Assembly: GCF_021129305.1 (NCBI RefSeq)
Contig: NZ_JAJOMB010000014.1
Location: 1 to 64,000, forward strand
Length of the DNA: 64,000 nt
DNA from: Kineosporia babensis
GTDB taxonomy: Bacteria > Actinomycetota > Actinomycetes > Actinomycetales > Kineosporiaceae
Direction: 5' to 3'
The notes under the pieces are model-generated. The model searched no databases, was not told the DNA's origin, and saw nothing but the letters and a program-made list of their open reading frames with translations. The number at the start of each line of letters is the position of its first letter. Position 1 is the first letter of the stretch. A program made the translations under genes and the position numbers. Shown here in pieces: positions 51,166-60,487 of this stretch.

Positions 51166-52046
51166 GCGTTCCGATTCCCGAACTCACCGCAGACCCGGCC
51201 ACCCGCACCGAGTTCTCCCGGGCGGTGCGCCGGTTCACCCGTAACCGGCTGGCCGTGGCCGGGGTGATCGTGGTGCTGGCGCTGGCCGCGCTGAGCTTCC
51301 TTGGTCCGCTGGTCCACTCCACCGACCAAGTGCACACCGACCTGACCCAGGTGAATCTCAGCCCGGGCAGCGGGCATCCACTGGGCACCGACGCGGTCGG
51401 CTTCGACCAGCTCGGGCGGCTGATGCTCGGCGGGCAGCTCTCGCTCATGGTCGGCGTCTGCGCCGGGATCCTGGCGATGCTGCTGGGCACGGTCTGGGGC
51501 GCGGTGGCCGGCTACGCCGGTGGCTGGGTGGACACCGTGATGATGCGGATCGTCGATGCCGGCATCGCGATTCCCGCCCTGCTGCTCCTCCTGATCGTCT
51601 CGGCGATCTGGACGCCCGGAACCCTGGGCCTGATCGTGATTCTCGGCCTGGTCTCCTGGCTGGTGCCCTCACGTCTGGTCCGGGCCGAGACGCTGACCCT
51701 GGCCAGCCGCGACTACGTGCTCACCATGCGGGCGATGGGCGGCGGGCACACCCGGGCGATCGGCAGGCACATCCTGCCCAACAGCCTCAGCACCATCGTG
51801 GTGGCGGCGACCTTCCAGATTGCGGACGCGATCCTGCTGGTTGCGTACGTCAGTTACCTCGGTCTCGGGGTCCAGTCCCCGGACACCGACTGGGGCGGCA
51901 TGCTCAGCCAGGGTCTGGACGCGGCGTTCAGCGGCCGCTGGTGGCTGATCGCCCCGCCCGGCATCGCGATCATCCTGGTGGTCTGCGCGTTCAACGCGAT
52001 CGGCGACGGGCTGCGCGACGCATTCGAGATCGGAGGACGGCGATGA
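51162..52046 (+). CDS. ABC transporter permease, DppC-like
   Basis: This 294-residue membrane protein has an N-terminal cytoplasmic segment, the hallmark 'GSGHPLGTDAVGFDQLGRLM', the loop 'LTMRAMGGGHTRAIGRHILP' and the end 'TDWGGMLSQGLDAAFSG'. Its ATG overlaps the stop of the preceding permease by four bases. It is part of the same importer. Confidence 0.9.
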   Translation: MSVPIPELTADPATRTEFSRAVRRFTRNRLAVAGVIVVLALAALSFLGPLVHSTDQVHTDLTQVNLSPGSGHPLGTDAVGFDQLGRLMLGGQLSLMVGVCAGILAMLLGTVWGAVAGYAGGWVDTVMMRIVDAGIAIPALLLLLIVSAIWTPGTLGLIVILGLVSWLVPSRLVRAETLTLASRDYVLTMRAMGGGHTRAIGRHILPNSLSTIVVAATFQIADAILLVAYVSYLGLGVQSPDTDWGGMLSQGLDAAFSGRWWLIAPPGIAIILVVCAFNAIGDGLRDAFEIGGRR

Positions 52047-53692
52047 GCCCGGCCGAGAACGTCCTGGAGATCGAGAATCTCAACGTCGTCTTCGGCGGCG
52101 AGGACCACGAGGTCACCGCGGTCGAGTCGGTGAGCCTGAGCCTGCGCGCCGGTGAGGCCCTGGCCCTGGTCGGCGAGTCCGGCTCGGGCAAGAGCACGGT
52201 CGGCTTCGCCACCATCGGCCTGCTGCCGGGCAACGCCCGCACCACCGGCCGGATCATGGTCGGCGGGACCGAGACCACCGGCGCCGACGAGAAGGCCATG
52301 CGGGCGCTGCGCGGTAACGAGATCGGCATGGTGTTCCAGGAGCCGGCCACCGCGCTGAACCCGCTGCGGCGGGTCGGCGATCAGATCGCCGAGGTGATCC
52401 GCAACCACCGCGAGGTCACCCGGGCCCAGGCCCGGGCCGAAGCAGTGCAACTGCTGGAGCGGGTGGGTATCCCGCAGCCGCAGACCCGCAGCCGGGCGTT
52501 CCCGTTCCAGCTCTCCGGCGGGCAGCGGCAGCGGGTGGTGATCGCGATGGCGATCGCCAACCGGCCCAGGCTGCTGATCGCCGACGAGCCGACCACCGCG
52601 CTCGACGTCACCGTGCAGGCCGAGATCCTCGACCTGCTGCGCGACCTGGCCAAGGACTCGGGCACCGGGGTCCTGCTGATCACCCACAACATGGGCGTGG
52701 TGGCCGACTTCGCCGACACCGTGGCGGTGATGCACCAGGGCCGGATCGTCGAGACCGGAACCGTCCGCAAGGTGCTCACCGACCCGGCCGCCGCCTACAC
52801 CCAGAAGCTGCTCGCCGCCGTCCCCCGTTTGCGCACTGAGGCATCCGACGAGATCCGGCCGAGCAAGCCGGAAACCGAGGCAGTGCTCAGCGTCGAGAAG
52901 CTGAACGTCGTCTACGGCCGGGGCCCCGGCGCCGTGCACGCCCTGAAGGATGTCTCGTTCACCGTGCGGGCTGGGCAGACCCTCGGCATCGTCGGCGAAT
53001 CCGGTTCCGGCAAGTCCACCGCGGCCCGCGTGGCCCTGGGACTGATCAAACCCCGCTCCGGCTCGGTCGAACTGTTCGGCCAGGAGCTGAGGGCCGGACG
53101 AGGTGGGCGCGCGCTCCGGGCCGGGATCGGTGTGGTGCTTCAGGACCCGGCCTCGTCGCTGGATCCACGGATGACGGTGGCCCAGGCGATCGCCGAACCG
53201 CTGCACATCCATCGCCGCAGCCTGTCCCGTTCAGACCTGGACACGGCCGTGAAAGAGGCTCTGGAGCAAGTCAACCTGGCACCCTCCCTGGCCTCACGAG
53301 CCCCGCAGGAGCTGTCCGGAGGCCAGCGCCAGCGGGTGAGCCTGGCCCGGGCGCTGATCCTCAAACCGCGGCTGCTGATCGCCGACGAGCCGACCAGCGC
53401 ACTCGACGTGAGTGTTCAGCAGAGTGTGCTCGAGGTGGTCGCCGAGCTTCAGGCAGAACTGGGCTTCGCCTGCGTGTTCGTCTCGCACGACCTGGCCGTG
53501 GTGCAGCGGGTCGCGCAGCAGGTCCTGGTGATGCGGTCCGGCGAGGTGGTCGAGACCGGGCCGACCGAGCGCACCCTGTTGTACCCCGAGACCGACTACA
53601 CCAGAAGACTTCTGGATGCGGTGCCGGTGCCGGACCCGGATCAGCAGAAGATCCGGCGTCAGGCCCGGCTGACTCTCGCGGCCGGGGCGTGA
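52043..53692 (+). CDS. Fused double ATPase of the Opp/Dpp-type importer
   Basis: This 549-residue protein has two ATPase domains. Each has Walker A 'GESGSGKST' (near residues 43 and 315) and signature 'LSGGQRQRV' (near 158 and 427), with 'LLIADEPT' as Walker B in both. This is the fused DppD-DppF arrangement. ATG at 52043 follows GGAGGACGG and overlaps the permease stop by four bases. Confidence 0.92.
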   Translation: MSPAENVLEIENLNVVFGGEDHEVTAVESVSLSLRAGEALALVGESGSGKSTVGFATIGLLPGNARTTGRIMVGGTETTGADEKAMRALRGNEIGMVFQEPATALNPLRRVGDQIAEVIRNHREVTRAQARAEAVQLLERVGIPQPQTRSRAFPFQLSGGQRQRVVIAMAIANRPRLLIADEPTTALDVTVQAEILDLLRDLAKDSGTGVLLITHNMGVVADFADTVAVMHQGRIVETGTVRKVLTDPAAAYTQKLLAAVPRLRTEASDEIRPSKPETEAVLSVEKLNVVYGRGPGAVHALKDVSFTVRAGQTLGIVGESGSGKSTAARVALGLIKPRSGSVELFGQELRAGRGGRALRAGIGVVLQDPASSLDPRMTVAQAIAEPLHIHRRSLSRSDLDTAVKEALEQVNLAPSLASRAPQELSGGQRQRVSLARALILKPRLLIADEPTSALDVSVQQSVLEVVAELQAELGFACVFVSHDLAVVQRVAQQVLVMRSGEVVETGPTERTLLYPETDYTRRLLDAVPVPDPDQQKIRRQARLTLAAGA

Positions 53693-54630
53693 TCGCCCTG
53701 GAACACGAAAACGACCTGGTGGCCGGGATCGACATCGGCGGTACCTCGATCAAGGCCGTGCTCTGCTCGGGAGAGGATCTTTCGGTGCTGGCCCGGGCCT
53801 CTGCCCCTACCCCCAGGGGCGGGCAGGCCATGATCGACACCTCCGCCGGGCTGATCCGATCGTTGACCGGGAACACCGAGGGGCGCTTGGTGGCTGCTGG
53901 TCTGGGCGCGGCCGGGGTGATCGACCGGTCGACCGGAACCGTGGTCGCGGCCAGTGACTCGTTCAGCGGCTGGACCGGATTCCCCGCCGGCCAGGCCCTG
54001 AGGGATGCGCTCGGCGTGCCGGTCCGGGTGGACAACGACGTGAATGCCTTCATCCGTGGTGAGGTCCGGGCCGGTGCTGCTGTGGGCGCCCGCCATGCGC
54101 TGGGCATCATGCTCGGTACAGGCGTCGGCGGGGCGCTGTGGCTGGACGGCGAACTGTACGAAGGGCTCAGCGGCGCAGCCGGCGAGATCGGGCACCTGCC
54201 CGGCTACGGGGATCTGCCCTGCACCTGCGGCGGCACCGGCCACCTGGAGACCCTGGCCTCCGGCCGATCGATCAGCGCACGCTACCGGGAGCTCTCGGCC
54301 AGTTCTCCGGTGACCTCGCAAGAGGTGGCACTCCGGGCCCGGCAGGGTGACCCGCACGCGCTGAGCGTGTTCCGCACCGCCGGGCAGGCTTTGGGTCATG
54401 CGGTACTGGTCGGTCTCGGGCTGCTCGGGCTCGGCACGGTGGTGGTGGGCGGTGGCGTGGCCCGGGCCTGGGACCTGCTCGGGCCGGCGATCGAGGCCGA
54501 GGTGCGCCGCGAACCGCCCGTCAGCGGTATCCCGGTGCACGTCGTGCCTGGGAAACTCGACGCCGACGCGGTGGCTCTCGGCGCGGCGGCGCAGTTCAGT
54601 TCTGATGGTTCAGCGCTGGCGAACGCCTGA
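53689..54630 (+). CDS. ROK-family sugar kinase
   Basis: This 313-residue protein has the ATP-binding 'GIDIGGTSIKAVLC' near residue 13, catalytic-region 'VRVDNDVNAFIRGE' near 114, 'GIMLGTGVGGALW', 'AGEIGHLP' and the zinc motif 'CTCGGTGHLE', in which the third Cys of the usual CxCGxxGCxE is His. There is no helix-turn-helix, so it is a kinase rather than a repressor. It probably phosphorylates the sugar released from the imported ligand, for example glucosamine or N-acetylglucosamine/mannosamine, with NagB encoded opposite. GTG at 53689 overlaps the ATPase stop. Confidence 0.87.
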   Translation: MIALEHENDLVAGIDIGGTSIKAVLCSGEDLSVLARASAPTPRGGQAMIDTSAGLIRSLTGNTEGRLVAAGLGAAGVIDRSTGTVVAASDSFSGWTGFPAGQALRDALGVPVRVDNDVNAFIRGEVRAGAAVGARHALGIMLGTGVGGALWLDGELYEGLSGAAGEIGHLPGYGDLPCTCGGTGHLETLASGRSISARYRELSASSPVTSQEVALRARQGDPHALSVFRTAGQALGHAVLVGLGLLGLGTVVVGGGVARAWDLLGPAIEAEVRREPPVSGIPVHVVPGKLDADAVALGAAAQFSSDGSALANA

Positions 54631-54645
54631 CCCGCCAGCGACCAG

Positions 54646-54677
54646 GGTCCCGAGGCGGTTACCACCGCCTCGGGACC
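54646..54677. terminator. Bidirectional hairpin terminator between the ROK kinase and nagB
   Basis: A perfect 14-base-pair stem GGTCCCGAGGCGGT / ACCGCCTCGGGACC with a four-base loop separates two convergent genes. Confidence 0.85.
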
Positions 54678-54683
54678 TGTTCA

Positions 54684-55436
54684 CTACCGGGCGGCCGGAG
54701 CCAGGATCGTGGAAAGCCCTTGCGCAGAGACCTGATCGGCGACAACGGTGACCTGTGGATGGGACTGGAGGAACGACGCGGGGAAGTCCGGCGTGACCGG
54801 CCCCTCGAAAGCTCTTCGCAGAAGCCCGGACTTGGTCGGCCCGTGGACCACGAGCAGCAGTCTGCGCGCCCGCAGGATGGTCGCCACGCCCTGAGTGATG
54901 GCCTGGCGCGGGACCTCATCGGGATGATCGAAGAACCGGGAGTTGTCGATCCGCGTGGCCGGCGTCAGATCCACCACTCGGGTGAGTGAAATACGTTCTG
55001 AACCCGGTTCGTTGAAGGCGATGTGGCCGTTGCCGCCGATCCCGAGGATCTGCAGGTCGATACCACCGGAGGCGGCGATCTGTTCCTCGTACATCCGCGC
55101 GGCGAGGGCCGGGTTTTCGGCCGCGCCGTCGGGTACCCGCACCTTGTGCGGATCCAGGCCCAGCGGCTCGGTCACCTCCCGCCGGACCACCTGGCGATAG
55201 CTCTCCGGATGCTGCGGATCCAGCCCGACATACTCGTCCAGCGCGAAAGCAGCTATCTCCGATAGACCTTCAGGTCGACTTGCGGCCAGCGCGCGGTACA
55301 GCGGCAGCGGAGACGAGCCGGTGGCGACCCCCAGCGTGCTGAGTTCGCCTGCCGTCAGCGCTGCCTCGACGACCCGGGCGGCCTCGCGCCCGACCGCCTG
55401 ACGATCGGGCGCCGTGATGATCTGAGGCTGCCCCAT
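54684..55436 (-). CDS. nagB: Glucosamine-6-phosphate deaminase NagB-like
   Basis: This 250-residue protein has the family motifs 'IAAFALDEYVGLDPQHPESY' (catalytic Asp), 'LQILGIGGNGHIAFNEPGS' and 'RAITQGVATILRARRLLLVV'-like sequence near residue 180. It converts glucosamine-6-phosphate to fructose-6-phosphate and ammonia in amino-sugar catabolism. ATG at 55436 follows AAGGAGA. It is convergent with the ROK kinase. Its presence is the strongest hint that the 44.7-55.4 kb locus handles an amino sugar. Close relatives that act on 6-phosphogluconolactone lack the DEY(V)G motif. Confidence 0.88.
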   Translation of the reverse strand: MGQPQIITAPDRQAVGREAARVVEAALTAGELSTLGVATGSSPLPLYRALAASRPEGLSEIAAFALDEYVGLDPQHPESYRQVVRREVTEPLGLDPHKVRVPDGAAENPALAARMYEEQIAASGGIDLQILGIGGNGHIAFNEPGSERISLTRVVDLTPATRIDNSRFFDHPDEVPRQAITQGVATILRARRLLLVVHGPTKSGLLRRAFEGPVTPDFPASFLQSHPQVTVVADQVSAQGLSTILAPAAR

Positions 55437-55782
55437 GTTCCGGTTCTCCTTGCCGTTGAGATGCTGAGCCTCTGACCGGACATCGGTCCGGCTGCCGGAG
55501 CTACGGTGAACCCGGCCGGGTGAGAGGCACAATCACGATTCGCCGCCCGGGAATTTCCCGAACTGGCATCAGCGGCAAGCATATACGCGTGTGATGGGTG
55601 GCGACGTCCTTCGACACCACGGCCGAGGGTGGGGACCAGTTGATCGATGCGGATCAGGCAGTGCTGGCCGCAGGCGCTTGAGGTAAGTGCCAGGGCAACG
55701 AGCATCACCGAGAATCTTGACGCCCTCTTCCAGCACCATCAAATTGATTGCCATCGGGCAGCCGGAGCGATCAGATGGTGCG
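55437..55782. other. Intergenic region between nagB and the APH-like gene
   Basis: It holds a perfect palindrome (see 55548-55560) and short frames without coding character. No RNA gene was seen. Confidence 0.45.
55548..55560. promoter_or_regulatory. Palindromic operator candidate upstream of nagB
   Basis: CGGGAATTTCCCG is a perfect 13-base palindrome about 110 bases upstream of nagB. It may bind a regulator of amino-sugar genes; the regulator is not identified. Confidence 0.35.
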
Positions 55783-56697
55783 GTGACCACCGAACCCGAC
55801 ACCGTGCCAGTAGCCGACCGCTGCCTCGTCGATGTCGACCTGGTCCGGCGCCTGATCCGCACACAGTTCCCACAGTGGGCCGATCAACAGGTGCGCCCGG
55901 TGGCCAGCAACGGCTGGGACAACCAGACTTTCCACCTGGGCACGGCCATGTCTGTACGGCTGCCGACGGCTGCCGAGTACGCCCTGGCCGTCGACAAGGA
56001 GCACCGCTGGCTGCCGGTCATCGCTGGCCAGGTTCCGCTACCGGTTCCTGTGCCGCTGGCTCACGGCGAACCCGGTGAGGGGTTCGGTCACCCGTGGTCG
56101 GTCTACCGGTGGATCGATGGCGAGCCGGCGTGGCCCGGCACGGTCACCGACGACACCGCGTTCGCCACCGACCTGGCCGGATTCCTGGCAGCGTTGCAGC
56201 TGATCGATCCAGCGGGTGGCCCCGGGCCGGGGATGCACAACTGGTTCCGTGGAGGACCGCTGGAGCGCTACGCGCCGGACGCTCGGGAGGCCATCAACGT
56301 CCTGGGGGACCGGATTGCTGGCGATGCGGTCACCGCGGTCCTTGACGCAGCGCTGGAACCTACGTGGGACCGTCGCCCGGTGTGGTTCCACGGCGACATC
56401 GCCGCCGGGAACCTTCTGGTGCGCGACGGCAGGCTGGCCGCGGTGATCGACTTCGGGACCTGCGGTGTCGGCGACCCGGCCTGCGACCTGGTGATCGCTT
56501 GGACGATGCTGACCGGACGCAGTCGCGAGGCGTTTCGGGAGCGGATCGGCGCCGACGAGGGTACCTGGGCGCGTGCCCGTGGCTGGGCGTTGTGGAAGGC
56601 CCTGATTCTGCTCGCCGCCGCTGACACTCCAGCCGCGGCCGCCGCTGAGCAACGAGTCATCGCTGAAATTCTCGTGGACGCCAGTCAGCGCCGGTGA
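55783..56697 (+). CDS. Aminoglycoside-phosphotransferase-like (APH) kinase
   Basis: This protein of about 304 residues has the APH fold. The ATP-site region is 'VASNGWDNQTFHLGTAMSVR', the hinge 'WSVYRWIDGEPAW', the catalytic loop 'WFHGDIAAGNLLVRDG' (HGDxxxxN) near residue 204, and the metal Asp is in 'VIDFGTCGVGDPACDL'. GTG at 55783 is the likely start; the frame is open upstream. Chromosomal members often phosphorylate small alcohols or amino sugars rather than antibiotics, and resistance cannot be claimed. It stands alone between nagB and the truncated IclR gene. Confidence 0.82.
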   Translation: MTTEPDTVPVADRCLVDVDLVRRLIRTQFPQWADQQVRPVASNGWDNQTFHLGTAMSVRLPTAAEYALAVDKEHRWLPVIAGQVPLPVPVPLAHGEPGEGFGHPWSVYRWIDGEPAWPGTVTDDTAFATDLAGFLAALQLIDPAGGPGPGMHNWFRGGPLERYAPDAREAINVLGDRIAGDAVTAVLDAALEPTWDRRPVWFHGDIAAGNLLVRDGRLAAVIDFGTCGVGDPACDLVIAWTMLTGRSREAFRERIGADEGTWARARGWALWKALILLAAADTPAAAAAEQRVIAEILVDASQRR

Positions 56698-56873
56698 GCT
56701 TCGGTGGTCCGGGCCAACCCAAGGAACCAAATACGCCGGATCGGCCCAGATGCCTGGCATTCCAGTTCAGGCTGTGATCGCGATGAGAGACGTTCAGCTC
56801 GGGTGCGTGGAGCACACGTCGTATGTGCCGCCCCGCGGTGGGGTCGCTCCAGTACAGCGTCCAGGCACCACGG

Positions 56874-57188
56874 TCAGCGCGGTGAAGGCACCGCCGCGCC
56901 GGTGATTTCTTCGAGCAGGGGGCGGGCCGCAGCGAAGCCCAGCCGCTGACCGGCTAGGGCTCCCAGCAACGCCGTGCGAGGCCCGAGGCAGTAGCGGCCG
57001 TTGCCGTCCTGGACCAGCAGCCCGCCCTGGCCGAGAGCCTTGAGCAGCCGGTGTGTGGTGGAGACGCTCAGGCCCAGTTCGCGGGCCACCTCGGTGGCTC
57101 CGAGCGTGGGCCTCGTCTCGAAGCACTGCAGCACCGCCATCGCCCGCTCCAGCGACTGCGCGCCGGTCCGGGTGGACTCCTGGGTCAC
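56874..57188 (-). pseudogene. IclR-family regulator truncated after the DNA-binding domain
   Basis: This 104-residue frame has the complete IclR winged helix ('SLERAMAVLQCFETRPTLGA', 'LGLSVSTTHRLLKALGQGGL', 'DGNGRYCLGPRTALLGAL') and the linker helix 'ARPLLEEITGAA'. It then ends, where a normal IclR protein (about 250 residues) continues with an effector domain. No continuation was found in the other frames downstream. It may still bind DNA as a short protein, but truncation is the simplest reading. Confidence 0.7.
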
Positions 57189-57255
57189 GGTGGTTCCCCT
57201 TCACGAGGCAGAATGCGGGCTTGGGACGCGCGGGAAGAGCCAGGGGTGGCACACG

Positions 57256-57915
57256 GTGAACAGCTTGAGAAGGTCGGCAGCGATCTCAGGGACGGCCGAG
57301 ACGCGGATCGTGGAGATCCTGCGCGAGCGCATCCTGGCCGGTGAGCTGGTCGGCGGTGACCGGCTGCGGCAGCTGGACGTCTCCGAGGAGCTGGGGGTCT
57401 CCACCACCCCGGTGCGAGAGGCCTTCCGTTCGCTGGCGGCGGAGGGGCTGCTGCAGATCGACTCGCACCGGGGCGCCGTGGTGCGGGAGATGTCCCCGGC
57501 CGAGCTTCTGGAGATCTACCAGCTGCAGTTGCTGGTCGAGCGGGACAACCTGGGGCATGCACTGGCCCGGATGACGGCGCAGGCGCTGGCCGAGGCCGAG
57601 CAGGCCCAGGAAGCGATGCGGCAGACCGAGGACGCGGTGCAGTGGGTCCTGCTGAATCGTGACTTCCATCTGGCGCTGGCCCTTCCCGCCGGGCGTCCCC
57701 GGGTCTACCGGCTGCTGTCGGACCTGCTGAACCTGACGGCGGTGCAGATCCGCGGGGACATCGACAGCTGGGACGGGCGCCGGGCGCAGGCCCTGGCCGA
57801 GCACGACCGTCTGCTGCAGGCGGTCCGGGCCGGTCAGGCGCAGACCGCGGCCGCGGTCCTGACCGAGCACACCTCCGCCCCGATCCGGAACCTGGAGGGT
57901 GTGCTCGGTCAGTAA
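57256..57915 (+). CDS. GntR-family regulator, FCD subfamily (paralogue 1)
   Basis: This 219-residue protein has an N-terminal GntR helix-turn-helix ('IVEILRERILAGELVGGDRL', 'LDVSEELGVSTTPVREAFRS') and a helical FCD effector domain with candidate metal/ligand residues in 'LLNRDFHLALALPAG' and 'EHDRLLQAVRAGQ'. It is closely similar along its whole length to the regulator at 61601-62254, clearly a duplication. It is convergent with the RidA gene, the two stop codons being six bases apart. The GTG start was chosen for family length. Confidence 0.85.
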   Translation: MNSLRRSAAISGTAETRIVEILRERILAGELVGGDRLRQLDVSEELGVSTTPVREAFRSLAAEGLLQIDSHRGAVVREMSPAELLEIYQLQLLVERDNLGHALARMTAQALAEAEQAQEAMRQTEDAVQWVLLNRDFHLALALPAGRPRVYRLLSDLLNLTAVQIRGDIDSWDGRRAQALAEHDRLLQAVRAGQAQTAAAVLTEHTSAPIRNLEGVLGQ

Positions 57916-57921
57916 GTGGCC

Positions 57922-59271
57922 CTACATGGCCACGATCAGGTCCACGCTGATGTCGCAGGCCGGGATCTCGTGCGAGCGGGGTGGAGCCTCGAAGAACCCG
58001 CTGGCGGGCCTGCCGTTGGTGAACGGGTCGCCCCAGGTCTGCAGGAAGACCGGCAGGTCGACGAAGTCGGTGAGGAAGCCGTCCACCTTGACCGTGTTCT
58101 CGATCGAGGTGCCGGCCGCCTCACAGATCGCCGCCACGTTCTCGTGGATGCGCCGGACCTGCTCGGCAATGTGCCGGCGGGCCTGTGGCAGACCGTCGCG
58201 CAGGGCGACTGCGCGGGCGGACAGCCCGTTCTCGTCGCGGCCCAGCTGGGTGGACAGGAACAGCAGCGGCCCGGAGCGAACGGCCTGCACAGTGTGGCCG
58301 AGGGGCGTCAGAGCCCGGTCGGTGTGGATGATCTCGCGGTCGCCGCCGTGTTCCGGGCGGGCCACGGTCACGAAGATCTCGACGTTGCCGTGCTTGACCC
58401 CGCCGATGCCGGAGACCGGGACGATCGCCCGGGCCGGTGGGCTGTCCGGCCACTGCTGGGCCCAGACCTCTTCCACGGCAGGCAGGTTCCGGATGCCCTC
58501 GGGAGTCAGGTACAGCACCACCTTGACCACGTCGGACCAGGCCGCCCCGGCCGCCTCCATGGTGATCCGGATCTGGCGCAGCGTCTCCTCGGTCTCGGCG
58601 GCGACCTGGTTGCCGTACCAGATGTGCTGCGGAACGCGGGCGTTCGGGTGCAGGCCGGTCTCGAAGTCGGTGGCGATGAAACCGGCGCTGAACACCCACG
58701 GCCCGGCCTCGACCCCGACGGAGTAGCCGCCGAGCGGGCTGTGCACGTCATGGGCGTAGGCGCGTTTGGTGATCCCGGCGTCCTCGAGCAGGGAGACCAG
58801 CTGGACCTCGATGTCCGAGGCCGGGCTGATCAGCCGGTCCATCGGCATCAGGCAACTGGCCGGGCGGTCGGACAGCAGGAACTCGTTGCGGCCCTGGATG
58901 TAGGCGTGGGCCACGCGCCGCCAGTCCTCCCAGAACAGGCCGTACGGGTCCCGCAGCGTGGGGTGGCGCTCGACCTCACCGTGGTAGGTGGGCTGCCACT
59001 GGTTGATCGACACTCCGCCCTCGAGGCTGGAACCCGCTGCTTTCAGGGCGGTCTCGAGGCGGCGGTAGGCCTCGCGGACCTGAAGCTTGACCGGGTGGCC
59101 GGAGGAGTACGGCAGGCCCGGAGCGGTCGCGGCGGCCGGTACCAGCCCGCCGTTGGTGAAGTCCGCCCCACTCATCGAGGCGGTGAAGGCGAACGGGCCG
59201 GCGGTGACCACGGAGCTGCTGGGGTACCAGTCCGGGAAGTCCGCGCCATCGACGTCGAAAACCTTGCGCAT
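57922..59271 (-). CDS. Three-domain RidA (YjgF/L-PSP) family protein
   Basis: This 449-residue protein appears to contain three RidA-like segments. The first is about 15-160 ('VVTAGPFAFTASMSGADFTN'), the second about 180-305 ('AGPWVFSAGFIATDFETGLH', 'AGAAWSDVVKVVLYL'), the third about 318-448 ('SGPLLFLSTQLGRDENGLSA', 'AGTSIENTVKVDGFL'). Single-domain RidA hydrolyses reactive enamines/imines; long fused members occur in catabolic and biosynthetic operons with unknown substrates. The arginine of the classic active site could not be placed with certainty. It is co-directional with the SDR, small protein and methyltransferase genes upstream. Confidence 0.82.
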   Translation of the reverse strand: MRKVFDVDGADFPDWYPSSSVVTAGPFAFTASMSGADFTNGGLVPAAATAPGLPYSSGHPVKLQVREAYRRLETALKAAGSSLEGGVSINQWQPTYHGEVERHPTLRDPYGLFWEDWRRVAHAYIQGRNEFLLSDRPASCLMPMDRLISPASDIEVQLVSLLEDAGITKRAYAHDVHSPLGGYSVGVEAGPWVFSAGFIATDFETGLHPNARVPQHIWYGNQVAAETEETLRQIRITMEAAGAAWSDVVKVVLYLTPEGIRNLPAVEEVWAQQWPDSPPARAIVPVSGIGGVKHGNVEIFVTVARPEHGGDREIIHTDRALTPLGHTVQAVRSGPLLFLSTQLGRDENGLSARAVALRDGLPQARRHIAEQVRRIHENVAAICEAAGTSIENTVKVDGFLTDFVDLPVFLQTWGDPFTNGRPASGFFEAPPRSHEIPACDISVDLIVAM

Positions 59272-59286
59272 GTGAGGGAACTCCTT

Positions 59287-60075
59287 CTAGAGCGACTGGC
59301 CGCCGTCGACGAACAGGGTGGTACCGAGCAGGAGTTCGTTGTGCGGGCTGAGCAGGAACGCCACCGGCAGGGTGAACTCCTCGGGCTCCATGAGGCGACC
59401 GCCCGGGATCGTGGCCACGACACCGGCGGCGAAGTCCGGGTTCTCGAACAGGGAACGGTTGACGTCGGTCACCGTCGCGGCGGGAGCCATCGCGTTGACC
59501 CGGATACCCTGCGGTGCCCACTCCTTGGCCAGGGTCTCGACCATGTTGCCGATCGCGGCCTTGCTGGCGTTGTAGGCGACCCAGTCGGTGAAACCGCGCT
59601 TGGCGAAGCTGGAACTGGTGAAGACCACCGAACCGCCGCGCTGCATGCGTCGGGCCGCGCTGCGGGCGCTGAGGAAGGCCCCGGTCACGTTGGTGTCCAG
59701 GACGTTGCGGAAGGCGTCGGCGGGGTGCTCGAGAGCGGGCGCGACGTGCGCGATGCCGGCATTGGCGACGACCGCGTCGATGCCGCCGAACTCGGCCACA
59801 GCGGCCTCCATCACGGCCTCGACCTGCTCCTCGTCGGCCACGTCGGCCGACTTGGCCTGCAAGGTCAGGCCCTCGGCGGCGGCGGTCTTGGCCAGCTGCG
59901 CCAACGGCTCGGCGCGGCGGCCGACGCCGATGACCTTCATGCCGGTGCGGGCCAGGCCGAGGGCCACGTCGGCGCCGATTCCGCTCGAGGCGCCGGTGAC
60001 GACCACGGTGCGGCCGGTCAGTCCGAGCGCAGAGCCAAGGGCAGGGAGCTGGTCACGGGGTACCGAAGAGCTCAT
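59287..60075 (-). CDS. Classical short-chain dehydrogenase/reductase
   Basis: This 262-residue protein has the cofactor motif 'VVVTGASSGIGADVALGLAR' near residue 23, 'AVVANAGIAHV' near 98, catalytic 'SVVFTSSSFAKRGFTDWVAY' and 'YNASKAAIGNM' (Tyr-x3-Lys) near 168, and the end 'LLGTTLFVDGGQSL'. It is an NAD(P)-dependent alcohol/ketone oxidoreductase. It lies 15 bases before the RidA gene in the same direction and probably acts on the same metabolite. Confidence 0.88.
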   Translation of the reverse strand: MSSSVPRDQLPALGSALGLTGRTVVVTGASSGIGADVALGLARTGMKVIGVGRRAEPLAQLAKTAAAEGLTLQAKSADVADEEQVEAVMEAAVAEFGGIDAVVANAGIAHVAPALEHPADAFRNVLDTNVTGAFLSARSAARRMQRGGSVVFTSSSFAKRGFTDWVAYNASKAAIGNMVETLAKEWAPQGIRVNAMAPAATVTDVNRSLFENPDFAAGVVATIPGGRLMEPEEFTLPVAFLLSPHNELLLGTTLFVDGGQSL

Positions 60076-60199
60076 GGGTGCTTACCTTTCAATGATGGAC
60101 GCTTGACCTGGCGGCGGCGGACGGCTTGCGGTTCGGGGGTCCGGCGCTCGCGCCGGTGCGACACGACCGCCGTAGAGCGAACCCGTTCCGGGGAGGGCT

Positions 60200-60487
60200 T
60201 CAGCGCTCGACGCTGAGGGGTGCGCCCAGGACCCGCTGGATCAGCCGCTGGCGTTCCCGGTGCAGGCGCTCGTTCAGGTCCGTTCCCGGGGTGTGCTCGT
60301 CGACGGATTCCGGCTTCAGCGAACCGGTCTCGGTGAGGACCTGCTCCAGCACCATCACCCGGTCCCGCAGCACCCACAGTTCCTCGGTCAGGCCCACGAC
60401 CATGCGGGCCAGTTCGTCGGGCGTGGCCTTGCTCAGGTAAGCGGGGGCCGGGTCGTCGGTGGTGGGGTACTTGCTGGTGGCGCTCAC
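60200..60487 (-). CDS. Small helical protein of unknown function
   Basis: This 95-residue protein has a helical middle segment, 'TPDELARMVVGLTEELWVLR' followed by 'DRVMVLEQVLTETG', with a heptad-like pattern that could form a coiled coil. A second charged helix near the end is 'LNERLHRERQRLIQRVLG'. There is no signal peptide. Its start overlaps the methyltransferase stop by four bases, so it is probably a partner or subunit of that enzyme. I do not recognise a family. Confidence 0.6.
   Translation of the reverse strand: MSATSKYPTTDDPAPAYLSKATPDELARMVVGLTEELWVLRDRVMVLEQVLTETGSLKPESVDEHTPGTDLNERLHRERQRLIQRVLGAPLSVER

Noticed and set aside
55783-56697. Aminoglycoside resistance gene
   Set aside because: The APH fold is shared by many metabolic kinases, there is no resistance-gene context, and no specific subfamily could be recognised.
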